The notes below the pieces were generated by a model. That model did not search any database, was not told the origin of the DNA, and was given only the letters and a program-made list of their open reading frames with translations. Shown in pieces: positions 1 through 6,733 of a stretch of DNA of 13,527 nucleotides (position 1 is the first letter of the stretch; every line of letters begins with the position of its first letter). The translations under genes and the position numbers were made by a program. The stretch is from Butyrivibrio sp. UBA3740 (GTDB lineage Bacteria > Bacillota > Clostridia > Lachnospirales > Lachnospiraceae): contig DFGW01000008.1 of the NCBI GenBank assembly GCA_002372465.1, positions 1 to 13,527 on the forward strand, written 5' to 3'.

Positions 1-39
1 CAAGTTTAATTTTACTTTTCATTTATGTATCCGATCTTT

Positions 40-1098
40 TTACAATAGGCTTTTGGCTAGTCTTCTTGCTGTAAAAAAAATATAAACAAGTCTTGGTGAA
101 TTAACTTTTAACGCCCAAAACAATGTTTTATGGTAAGCTGAAAGCTTTTTATACTCCACTTTTTCAGAAATATTCTTGTAAGGATAACAATGCATTACAT
201 CGCGCATTTCCCTATATGCCCCTTTGTTTTTCAGCATTGCGATTTGATAGTAAAAATACCGTTCAACACTATCTGCAAATCTTCTTAGCACATTAGCATA
301 AAAGGCAGGTAATAGCTCCTCGTTCTTTCCACTCTTTTTTAGAAAAGACATCCAGGAATCAAAAATAGCATTGTTTATCTCAAGAATATTCTCTTTATAT
401 CCGTGTGTTATGGATTCTTCATTTATGTAGTAGGTATAAACAGGATTTGAAATATATGAAATAGTTCCGGCAGCATCAAGAATATAGGCGGTATAGATTA
501 TGTCATCAAATATACCCTTAACCGACGGATCAAATTCAATCCCATTTTGGGTTATCAATTCCATCTTTACCAGCTTATTCCATGGACCACCATATCCAAA
601 CGCAACTTTTCCGTTGTATGGGCATGGGCAATAATTCCTGTAAAAATCCGCTTTGATCAGCTGTATCTTAAAGTCTGCATCCGACGAAACAAATCTGTCC
701 TTGTAAAAATGACAATACTTTTTATCAGTTCCAATGACTTGATATACATCCCCCACAACAATATCTGCATTCGATCTAATGGCTTCTTCATACATATTTT
801 GATATGCATCGCAAGGGACCTCGTCGTCGGAATCAACAAAAATAACATACTCGCCGGTCGCAAGCTTCAAGCCATCGTTTCTGGCTTTTGCAACACCGCC
901 ATTAGCTTTATGAACAGCCTTGATATTCGCGTGTTTTTCTTTAAATGCATCACAGATAAGGCTGCTACTATCAGTACTTCCATCGTCTACCAGTATTATT
1001 TCAATATCAGACAAAGTCTGATTCACCAAGGATTCCAGACATCTTGAAAGATATTGCTCTGCATTATATATAGGAACCACCACACTGACTTTTATCAT
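40..1098 (-). CDS. Family 2 glycosyltransferase (GT-A fold), surface glycan synthesis
   Basis: This 352-residue protein is a family 2 glycosyltransferase that should add one sugar from a nucleotide-sugar donor to a lipid-linked glycan on the inner face of the membrane. Visible motifs are the N-terminal strand IKVSVVVPIYN (residues 2-12), VDDGSTDSS at 37-45 for nucleotide binding, NGGVAKARN near 66-74, and the metal-binding DSDD at 89-92. The rest is a variable C-terminal half rich in aromatic and basic residues, typical of capsule and EPS enzymes. I chose the ATG at 1098 because GGAG lies six bases upstream; an in-frame ATG at 1110 abuts the stop of the preceding gene and has no such site. 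It is the last gene in view of a four-gene operon with almost no spacing. Donor and acceptor cannot be read from sequence. No terminator is visible in the remaining 39 bases, so transcription probably continues beyond the window. Confidence 0.9.
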   Translation of the reverse strand: MIKVSVVVPIYNAEQYLSRCLESLVNQTLSDIEIILVDDGSTDSSSLICDAFKEKHANIKAVHKANGGVAKARNDGLKLATGEYVIFVDSDDEVPCDAYQNMYEEAIRSNADIVVGDVYQVIGTDKKYCHFYKDRFVSSDADFKIQLIKADFYRNYCPCPYNGKVAFGYGGPWNKLVKMELITQNGIEFDPSVKGIFDDIIYTAYILDAAGTISYISNPVYTYYINEESITHGYKENILEINNAIFDSWMSFLKKSGKNEELLPAFYANVLRRFADSVERYFYYQIAMLKNKGAYREMRDVMHCYPYKNISEKVEYKKLSAYHKTLFWALKVNSPRLVYIFFTARRLAKSLL

Positions 1099-1110
1099 TA
1101 ACCACTCCAT

Positions 1111-2346
1111 TTATATTGCAGTCTCAACAACACATCTTTCTCCCATACGGTATGTCGAGTCTACTGTCACATAGTCATGATCTTTCGATACTCTTGGATG
1201 AGTATCACATCTTTTTTCCTCAAACAATCTGGGATCGGAATAAATTTCCAAGATTACTGACCTTTTATTACCATCTGCATCTGTTATAAATACAGTCTGA
1301 TAGTCATTCTTTAAAGGATATGTATCAGTCAGCAAACTCCCATCCCCCATAGGCGAAGGATGACCATCATGGCACAGATATCTGTTATTTAATCTTTCAC
1401 GCTTTCCATTATCCAGGCTGTATTTGTAATACTCTCCGGAAATTGAAGTAATGAACACTTCATTATTGGAAAGCCAGCAATAATGAGAAACAATTACTGC
1501 ATTCTCCACCAGAACAAGTTCTCTCTTATTAAAGTCATAACAGTACAAACAGTTCTTCCACGGAAGATAATCATTCTCAGTCCATAAAAAGAAGAAAATA
1601 AACTTTGATCCGTCAGGACTTATTGAAATATGATTTATATACCCCTGGCATGAACCATCTAAGTTATTCAGATCAGCCAGCTCTTTTAAGGACACCAGTA
1701 AACTGGATTCCTGAGTCACAAGATCAACATAAGTTATTCCGTCATAATTGGGATAATTGATTCCTTTTGTTCTATCTTCTTCATTGCAATACCCATAACC
1801 GGGTCTAAGTCTCTGTAACCTGGAAAAGTTAAGAGTTAAGCCATATTTTTCATCAGGAGAGATGTCGTAAAATGCCCAAGGATACCTTTTGATCAATTCA
1901 CCTTTTAAGGACCGCAATTCGCAGCAATAGCCGTTATCGTCATGGTTATTAAAATACACTCTGCCTTTTTCCACATTGCTCCACCTGAGTCTTGCTCCCT
2001 GCTGCCATGACCAGGCATTACTTTGTGCTATTGTGTTAAACTTCCCACTCTTTTTATCAATGTATGCTATTGTGACCGGAGTTCTCCCTGCAACAGCTTT
2101 TTTGCTTAATACATGAACCAATAACTTGTCCTTTTCCGAATTAAGCTGCTGAAGATCATAATAGCCAAAGAAAACGTGCTTATGCGGAATGGAATATATT
2201 GAATAAGCTTTTTCGCATTTTATATGTCCATAATTTCCGCACACCCTGTCAATAGCGTATTTTCCCCATTGCCTGACCGTCTTAAGTAGATGGATATTTC
2301 TTTTCCCCAGTATTCTCTTTATCCTCGTTTTAAACTCAGCCGTCAT
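1111..2346 (-). CDS. Beta-propeller protein of unknown function in glycan operon
   Basis: I cannot give this 411-residue protein a function. It has no signal peptide or membrane segment. From about residue 50 it shows repeated blade-like strands with SPD-type turns, such as ISPDEKYGLTLNFS and ISISPDGSKFIFF, which suggest a TolB/WD40-like beta-propeller. Conserved-looking clusters are GYYDLQQL (61-68), CHDGHPS (325-331) and DTHPR (381-385). The last two recall, from memory, the histidines of the metal site in oligogalacturonate-lyase propellers, so a lyase or sugar-binding role is possible but unproven. I start it at the ATG at 2346, with GGGA six bases upstream; a GTG at 2358 would overlap the preceding gene and has no ribosome site. 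It sits between two glycosyltransferases with overlapping or abutting ends and is surely co-expressed with them, so a role in glycan assembly or modification is likely. Confidence 0.7.
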   Translation of the reverse strand: MTAEFKTRIKRILGKRNIHLLKTVRQWGKYAIDRVCGNYGHIKCEKAYSIYSIPHKHVFFGYYDLQQLNSEKDKLLVHVLSKKAVAGRTPVTIAYIDKKSGKFNTIAQSNAWSWQQGARLRWSNVEKGRVYFNNHDDNGYCCELRSLKGELIKRYPWAFYDISPDEKYGLTLNFSRLQRLRPGYGYCNEEDRTKGINYPNYDGITYVDLVTQESSLLVSLKELADLNNLDGSCQGYINHISISPDGSKFIFFFLWTENDYLPWKNCLYCYDFNKRELVLVENAVIVSHYCWLSNNEVFITSISGEYYKYSLDNGKRERLNNRYLCHDGHPSPMGDGSLLTDTYPLKNDYQTVFITDADGNKRSVILEIYSDPRLFEEKRCDTHPRVSKDHDYVTVDSTYRMGERCVVETAI

Positions 2347-2348
2347 AG

Positions 2349-3494
2349 CTAATCCCACATTTTCTGCATTAGGCCAAACTGCATCAATGAACGTGATACA
2401 TCATATTTGCATGATCCTTCATAAAAGAAGACAGGATTATCCTTCCAGCTGACATATGTACGATACTCAATACTGTCTCCATAATACCGTCCGTTTCTGG
2501 CAGCTTCCGTGTATTTCTCATAATCCCCACATATAAACTTATAATGCCTAAGCACTGTCACCAGATTACTTCCAAAATTCTTTTTAAAAGGTACCGGAGT
2601 ATGATCTCCCCAAACATCCTCTCTGCCAGCAAAGATCAGCGGATATTTTGTCAACGGGTTGTCATAGCCATTTTCATATTTAAATACTCTTTTTCTCGGA
2701 CCGCCACGGACCATTTCTCCCCTGCAATCCCTGGCCATATAATATGTATCTCTATCAAAGTAGCAGTACTCTTTATCAAACTCTGACTCATACAACCTGC
2801 TCTGATATGCTTCATGGTCCGAATACATGTCCAAAAGTATGCTTCTAACACGTTTTATGCTATTCTTTTTGGCATATTCTGTCACATCTTTTATTGTATG
2901 TTCTTCCATACCGACATATGAAAAAAGCTCATCAGAATCAACAATAAGGTACCATCTGTCATAGCCATAAATATCCTGTACTTCCCTTACCCAGGCAGCT
3001 TTTCTTCCAGCATGATAGTCCTCGTCAATACTATAAACATCTGCTTCCTGTTGCATGAGCCATTCCCGTGTACCATCATCAGACATATTGTCTACAAACA
3101 CCATGTAATTGATTCCAATATCCTTATGATGAGAATATACCTTTTTAACCCTGTTCAAGTCATTTCTGACACAGCAGATCATTATGACTTCATCTTTCGG
3201 AATTTCCATCTCGCTCACTCTTTTGAGTAAAGCGATTTTCTTATTTCCAAAATAACTGTCCAAATATTTATCTGCTCCCGCCAGATTAAAGAACACACAA
3301 TATTCCCTAAGTGATCTGTAAAAGCCTTCGTTACCGGAATAGCTCCCATTCCTTTTTGCCAATTTCTTTTTTTGGCTGACTGTCTCCAGCATGATGTCTA
3401 TTCTTTTCCTATCAGCAAAGTAATGTTTCATTCCTATGGGAATAAAAGAAAAAGCCGGGGGTATTATATTTGCTATTTCCCTTTGAATTCTCAT
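2349..3494 (-). CDS. Glycosyltransferase of the Glyco_tranf_2_4 / GT92-like type
   Basis: This 381-residue protein resembles the glycosyltransferase 2-like families (Glyco_tranf_2_4, related to GT92) that carry the GT-A fold in mid-protein rather than at the N-terminus. About 100 residues precede the core. The core reads IMICCVRNDLNRVKK (104-118), MVFVDNMSDDGTREWL (131-146) for nucleotide binding, YHAGRKAAWVRE (160-171), and VDSDE at 185-189 as the metal-binding DxD site. RGGPRKRVF and HYKF motifs follow, as is usual in this group. The start at 3494 is supported by AGGA seven bases upstream. It begins nine bases after the preceding glycosyltransferase and ends inside the spacer before the beta-propeller gene, so it belongs to the same operon. 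Sugar specificity is unknown. Confidence 0.85.
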   Translation of the reverse strand: MRIQREIANIIPPAFSFIPIGMKHYFADRKRIDIMLETVSQKKKLAKRNGSYSGNEGFYRSLREYCVFFNLAGADKYLDSYFGNKKIALLKRVSEMEIPKDEVIMICCVRNDLNRVKKVYSHHKDIGINYMVFVDNMSDDGTREWLMQQEADVYSIDEDYHAGRKAAWVREVQDIYGYDRWYLIVDSDELFSYVGMEEHTIKDVTEYAKKNSIKRVRSILLDMYSDHEAYQSRLYESEFDKEYCYFDRDTYYMARDCRGEMVRGGPRKRVFKYENGYDNPLTKYPLIFAGREDVWGDHTPVPFKKNFGSNLVTVLRHYKFICGDYEKYTEAARNGRYYGDSIEYRTYVSWKDNPVFFYEGSCKYDVSRSLMQFGLMQKMWD

Positions 3495-3503
3495 AACATG
3501 GTC

Positions 3504-4400
3504 CTATACTCTCTCAATTGTTGGCGCATATTTCAGTCCTTCCTTAAATCCTTTTATCATTACCCGGATTTTTTTCAGCTTTACCTGGGAATGAACAAGA
3601 ATATTAAGTGCTGTATAGCAATCCTTCATAACGATATATGCCCATCCTTTGACCCCATATTGCCTGTAGCAATGAACATCATTCCTATATATATATCTAT
3701 ATCTCTCCAGCCTATCTGAATCGTCTGTGGCAAAATTCACTCGTGTATGTTTTTCCATAGCATGCACAACATGGCTTTTTGTCACCATATAGCATTTATA
3801 TTTTTGTGAAATTCTTCCGGTAAATTCATAGTCATCAGTCCAAATGAAATAGTCTCCAATAGGAAGTCCAAGCTCCTTTACAACGGTGCTCTTGACCAAC
3901 AGGGAAACAAAAGAACACATCTTTATTTCCGATACATTCTTCGTATATTCTTCCTTTCCTATATGTCTGAATATTCCTTTTTTTTGGATATTCATCCTGC
4001 AAATTGAGCCGTCAGTCCAATAGGCCACACTGGATAAGAATCCCCATTCATCCTTTAGCTCTTTTCCAGCATTTAGCAATTCATACAAGGCATCTTCATT
4101 CGGCCATGTGTCATCATCCATTATCCACACATATTCATAACCCTTTAAAACTGCCTCTCGCACACCAAACTCGAAGCCACCGGCTCCACCCAGATTTTTA
4201 CCTGTATTGTAATAAAGCACCTTCGGAAGAGTATAGTTATCTCTAATCATTTCCTCGGTGTCATCTGTGCTTGCATTATTAACAATCAAGATATCGCACG
4301 AAGCATTCTCTTGGTTCAATAAGCAATCTATGCATTTTTGAAGTTTATCTCTGCGATTGTAGGTTACAACTACAGCGCAAACTGGATTTTGTAATCCCAT
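3504..4400 (-). CDS. GlfT2/rhamnosyltransferase-like family 2 glycosyltransferase
   Basis: This 298-residue protein is a family 2 glycosyltransferase of the COG1216 type, resembling rhamnosyl- and galactofuranosyltransferases. Motifs in order are VCAVVVTYNRRDKL (7-20), IVNNASTDDT (39-48), the hallmark NLGGAGGFEFGVREA (69-83), the metal-binding MDDDTWP (94-100), and WTDDYEFTGRI (187-197), where the acidic pair is the expected position of the catalytic base. It probably adds a sugar to the growing lipid-linked glycan in the cytoplasm. It is the first gene of the four-gene operon. A GGGGG ribosome site lies five bases before the ATG, and a strong promoter about 50 bases upstream. Galactofuranose or rhamnose transfer is suggested only by family resemblance. 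Confidence 0.88.
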   Translation of the reverse strand: MGLQNPVCAVVVTYNRRDKLQKCIDCLLNQENASCDILIVNNASTDDTEEMIRDNYTLPKVLYYNTGKNLGGAGGFEFGVREAVLKGYEYVWIMDDDTWPNEDALYELLNAGKELKDEWGFLSSVAYWTDGSICRMNIQKKGIFRHIGKEEYTKNVSEIKMCSFVSLLVKSTVVKELGLPIGDYFIWTDDYEFTGRISQKYKCYMVTKSHVVHAMEKHTRVNFATDDSDRLERYRYIYRNDVHCYRQYGVKGWAYIVMKDCYTALNILVHSQVKLKKIRVMIKGFKEGLKYAPTIERV

Positions 4401-4446
4401 TTATACCCCCAAAAACAATACAAACAACCATGGTATAGATAAATTA

Positions 4447-4475
4447 ATTATAGTCTATATCTTGTTATTTGTCAT
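4447..4475 (-). promoter_or_regulatory. Sigma-A promoter of the glycosyltransferase operon (cassette copy 1)
   Basis: On the minus strand the -35 box ATGACA (4470-4475) and the -10 box TATAAT (4447-4452) are separated by exactly 17 bases. Transcription should begin near 4440, giving a leader of about 40 bases before the ATG at 4400. The box pair starts directly after the U-tract of the upstream terminator. It is one half of a duplicated cassette whose second copy is at 6643-6706. Confidence 0.8.
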
Positions 4476-4512
4476 AGAAAAAAGCGTAGATTTTGTATCT
4501 AATCTACGCTTT
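4476..4512 (-). terminator. Rho-independent terminator of the Rpn-like gene (cassette copy 1)
   Basis: A perfect 12-bp stem (4481-4492 paired with 4501-4512, core AAGCGTAGATT) with an 8-base loop is followed on the minus strand by six T residues. The plus strand has no T-run after the stem, so it works one way only. It ends the Rpn-like gene and insulates the glycosyltransferase promoter placed immediately after it. Confidence 0.88.
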
Positions 4513-4556
4513 ACAAGCCATCAATTATCTGACTAAATTCTTATGTATTCTTTATC

Positions 4557-5483
4557 TCATCCCTTGACCAGCATCTCTTCCTGCACTTTCTTGATCTGCT
4601 CCATTGGATATTTGCAGAAATCTGCAATTTCTTCGGGGGTTTTACCATCACTAAGCATTTCTGCTATCTTCTGGGTGTCTCGTTTCTCAATTCCTTTCTC
4701 AATTCCTTTCTCAATTCCTTTTTCTATTCCCTTTTTCACACCCATATTCTCTGCTTCTTTCAGGTCTTCTTCCATTAATTCTCTTAACGCTTCACACATA
4801 AGCTCATCTCCTCTCAGTTTCTTATACAAATCCTTATTAACTCTTGCACTTACCTGTAATACTGCATCAGCATTTCGTTTGTCTTCAGGTTCTGTATATT
4901 TTCTGGCTTCATTCAAAAATCGCTTAATCGTTTCCTCTTTAGCTCTTCTAGACAGAACTGAAATAGCAATCAGCTCCTCATCTTCCAGCTCATCCATAAC
5001 AACTATACTGATAGGTATTTCAGTCATTCCCAGTACGCTATATACTCCGGGATACTCTTTCCTTATCTCTTTTCCTTCCCGTAGCAATTTATTGAAAAGT
5101 TTCCTGGGTTTGGTCGCTCTAAATATGGTTACAGTCAAATCAGAAATCTTTATATCGTCTACTTGCTCTCCCATACTCTTATATAGAGCAGCATATCCAA
5201 TCACCTTCCATAGAACATCAATATTCAACTTATCTTCAGGATTCTTGTACTCGATAATGTTATATTTTCGGAAATTCCTTCCTATGTCATTATCTACAAC
5301 AACACCGTCTTTTTTCTTAATCAATAGAAAATCTATCCTAAGTGGCTCTCTTGACAGACAATGCTCTCTTTCTATATCAAGATCAAGGATATATTTCCGA
5401 ACGGAAAGTAAAAGACTCCCCTCAAAACCGGAATGCCAATCCAGTCTTTGACCGACATCCTCTGTATTCTTTTCCTTACACAT
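4557..5483 (-). CDS. Rpn-like PD-(D/E)XK nuclease/transposase-family protein with GIEK repeats
   Basis: This 308-residue protein belongs to the Rpn-like PD-(D/E)XK group that is expanded in Lachnospiraceae and often labelled nuclease-family transposase. Rpn proteins cut DNA and have been linked to RecA-independent recombination and phage defence; the role here is unknown. The nuclease core is visible as RIDFLLI with D51 and IIEYK with E78 and K80, followed by a helix at 87-103. A charged helical region leads to four tandem GIEK units (252-267) and the family's usual tail, IAEMLSDGKTPEEIADFCKY (273-292). The ATG at 5483 is the only nearby start, because TAG precedes it in frame. An AGGAGG lies 13 bases upstream, which is unusually far. 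A terminator follows at 4476-4512. It lies inside the glycan locus between the phosphoglycosyl transferase and the glycosyltransferase operon, so it may be a later insertion. Confidence 0.82.
   Translation of the reverse strand: MCKEKNTEDVGQRLDWHSGFEGSLLLSVRKYILDLDIEREHCLSREPLRIDFLLIKKKDGVVVDNDIGRNFRKYNIIEYKNPEDKLNIDVLWKVIGYAALYKSMGEQVDDIKISDLTVTIFRATKPRKLFNKLLREGKEIRKEYPGVYSVLGMTEIPISIVVMDELEDEELIAISVLSRRAKEETIKRFLNEARKYTEPEDKRNADAVLQVSARVNKDLYKKLRGDELMCEALRELMEEDLKEAENMGVKKGIEKGIEKGIEKGIEKRDTQKIAEMLSDGKTPEEIADFCKYPMEQIKKVQEEMLVKG
4683..4730 (-). repeat. 12-bp tandem repeat encoding GIEK units
   Basis: Three perfect copies of a 12-base unit (plus-strand TTTCTCAATTCC at 4683, 4695 and 4707) and a fourth altered copy at 4719-4730 encode four GIEK units in the Rpn-like protein. 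The unit is a multiple of three, so slippage would change protein length without breaking the frame. The altered copy is farthest upstream in the gene. Confidence 0.92.
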
Positions 5484-5603
5484 CTAAAGTATAACACCTC
5501 CTATTTTCTCAAACAATAAATCACAAGTTACCTGTTCAGTAGTGAAAATGACTGATAGCAGAATTGCCAACCAATGCTCTAAATGCAATGATGATCAGCC
5601 TTT

Positions 5604-5733
5604 GCCAAAACGGCAGAAAGATATTTCAAAAACAACGAAAACCAAATTATCACAAGTATCTTTTCATGTAAACACGTTCCCTGCAATCTTAAGAATTTCT
5701 GCTGCTAATCTTAAGAAAGCCTTAAGGAATTGA
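5604..5733 (+). repeat. 130-bp dispersed repeat, copy A (remnant of a coding 3' end?)
   Basis: This stretch aligns with 10015-10147, including 36 identical bases in a row (5684-5719 and 10098-10133). Both copies begin at GCCAAAACGGC and stay open in the same plus-strand frame, ending in ISAANLKK(A/V)LRN plus a stop. They differ in length by one codon (130 against 133 bases), and several late differences are silent or conservative. That pattern suggests the shared 3' end of an old coding sequence, perhaps from a mobile element. A 63-codon reading frame (5542-5733) covers this copy but has no ribosome site, and its upstream part has no counterpart at copy B. Both copies lie just beyond the terminator of a minus-strand gene. 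The parent gene is not recognised. Confidence 0.6.
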
Positions 5734-5747
5734 TGTTTGCACGCAAC

Positions 5748-5776
5748 AAAAAGAGCTGTATGACGTCACACAGCTC
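5748..5776 (-). terminator. Terminator of the phosphoglycosyl transferase gene
   Basis: A 7-bp stem GAGCTGT/ACAGCTC (5753-5759 with 5770-5776) with a 10-base loop is followed on the minus strand by five T residues (5748-5752). It lies 15 bases after the stop codon of the sugar transferase gene. Confidence 0.75.
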
Positions 5777-5791
5777 ATAAATTCATATCAA

Positions 5792-6496
5792 TCAGTATGC
5801 TCCATCCTTACCAAACACAGCAGGGATAGTCTTAACGATAAGCTCCAGATCCTTTAAGATGCTCATATCCTCGATGTACTGGAGATCCAGCTCAACCCAT
5901 CTGTCCCACTTGATCTTAGCTCTGCCACAGACCTGCCAGTAGCAGGTAAGTCCGGGTTTTACGATGGTTCTCTGCTTCTCGTAGGCATTGCAGGCTTCCA
6001 TTTGAGCTGTGAGGATTGGTCTGGGACCAACGATGCTCATGTCGCCTTTAATGATATTGAGGAGCTGAGGGAGCTCGTCGATTGAGTATCTTCTGATGAA
6101 TCGCCCTACATGGGTGATCCTGGGGTCGTTCTTTATCTTGAAAGCATGGCCTGTCTGCTCGTTCTGAGCCTGCATCCGCTCAAACTGAGCCTCTGCATTT
6201 TTGTACATGCTCCTGAACTTGTAGATCTTGAAGCTCTTCATGTCCTTTCCCATTCTCTGCTGGGTAAAGAACACCGGTCCGCCGTCTTCAAGCTCTATAG
6301 CTATTGCTGTCAAAAGGAAAATCGGCGAAAGAACTATAAGAGCTATACTGGCTGCAATTATGTCGAAAGCTCTTTTAATCCACTTATAGATGTTGGGCTT
6401 ATGATCATAGATCTCCTGATAATTAAGCTCAATGATCTTCCTGCCTGTAGTAACGTTGCTAAGGGATTCCTTTCGCAACACCGCGGTTTTTGCCAT
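5792..6496 (-). CDS. Undecaprenyl-phosphate phosphoglycosyl transferase (bacterial sugar transferase)
   Basis: This 234-residue membrane enzyme starts glycan repeat-unit assembly by moving a sugar-1-phosphate from a UDP-sugar to undecaprenyl phosphate. It is the short, monotopic form: about 40 soluble residues, a hydrophobic helix at 43-68 expected to re-enter the membrane from the cytoplasm, then the catalytic domain. Family motifs are complete: FFTQQRMGK (76-84), KFRSM (93-97), SIDELPQLLN (138-147) with the catalytic Asp140-Glu141 pair, GDMSIVGPRP (151-160), and KPGLTCYWQVCGR (180-192). The long N-terminal domain of WbaP or the CpsE/CapD classes is absent. The first sugar, galactose, glucose or N-acetylhexosamine, cannot be told from sequence. 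GAGG/GGGG sequence lies about 10 bases before the ATG. It has its own promoter and terminator, so it is transcribed separately from the glycosyltransferase operon downstream. Confidence 0.93.
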   Translation of the reverse strand: MAKTAVLRKESLSNVTTGRKIIELNYQEIYDHKPNIYKWIKRAFDIIAASIALIVLSPIFLLTAIAIELEDGGPVFFTQQRMGKDMKSFKIYKFRSMYKNAEAQFERMQAQNEQTGHAFKIKNDPRITHVGRFIRRYSIDELPQLLNIIKGDMSIVGPRPILTAQMEACNAYEKQRTIVKPGLTCYWQVCGRAKIKWDRWVELDLQYIEDMSILKDLELIVKTIPAVFGKDGAY

Positions 6497-6620
6497 GTTA
6501 TCATAACCCCCTCATAGGTTCTGACGTAAGGATACGTATCTGTAAAGACACTCCTAATAAATACATCGGCATTTTCTGTGATATATTTAGTTATATTATC
6601 ACTTTTTCGTAAATTAATTC

Positions 6621-6646
6621 TAATAAATAACTACTATTATTTATTA
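6621..6646. repeat. AT-only inverted repeat over the sugar-transferase transcription start
   Basis: Ten-base arms TAATAAATAA and TTATTTATTA flank a six-base centre, CTACTA. The element overlaps the -10 box (6643-6648) and the expected start point near 6636. It could bind a regulator or form a weak 5' hairpin. Its pure A/T arms make chance likelier than for a GC-containing palindrome, and no such repeat follows the sister promoter at 4447. Confidence 0.4.
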
Positions 6647-6671
6647 TACCCTATATTTTGTATTTTGTCAT
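6643..6671 (-). promoter_or_regulatory. Sigma-A promoter of the sugar transferase gene (cassette copy 2)
   Basis: The -35 box ATGACA (6666-6671) and -10 box TATAAT (6643-6648) have a 17-base spacer, the same boxes and spacing as the promoter at 4447-4475. The start is expected near 6636, giving a leader of about 140 bases before the ATG at 6496. In that leader I see no riboswitch fold or leader peptide, only the AT-rich inverted repeat at its beginning and a 10-base palindrome at 6531-6540. Confidence 0.8.
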
Positions 6672-6673
6672 AT

Positions 6674-6706
6674 AAAAAAGCGTAGATTTTGTATAACCTA
6701 CGCTTT
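6674..6706 (-). terminator. Rho-independent terminator of the XRE-Uma2 gene (cassette copy 2)
   Basis: A 12-bp stem (6677-6688 with 6695-6706) and a six-base loop are followed by a run of six T on the minus strand. One pair is A opposite C on the plus strand but G-U in the minus-strand RNA, which supports selection as an RNA on this strand. It ends the XRE-Uma2 gene 27 bases after its stop and is homologous to the terminator at 4476-4512. Confidence 0.87.
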
Positions 6707-6733
6707 AAAACACATATTCACTTGTCAATCATT

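Noticed and set aside
547..1047. Plus-strand 166-codon frame opposite the first glycosyltransferase
   Set aside because: No ribosome site or recognisable domain is present, while the minus-strand frame carries complete GT2 motifs.
4683..4730. Short regular repeats as a CRISPR-like array
   Set aside because: The units are contiguous 12-base tandem repeats without spacers and lie inside a coding frame.
4543..5451. Long plus-strand open frame (302 codons) opposite the Rpn-like gene
   Set aside because: Its product is a Ser/Ile/Phe-rich low-complexity string with PFSI repeats that mirror the GIEK repeats, with no ribosome site; the minus-strand frame has clear nuclease motifs.
5542..5733. Plus-strand 63-codon frame as a real gene
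   Set aside because: It lacks a ribosome site and promoter, and only its last 43 codons match repeat copy B; it is better described as part of the repeat remnant.
6531..6540. Ten-base palindrome GATACGTATC in the sugar-transferase leader
   Set aside because: It is short, isolated and about 100 bases downstream of the start point; without a second site or conservation it is most likely chance.
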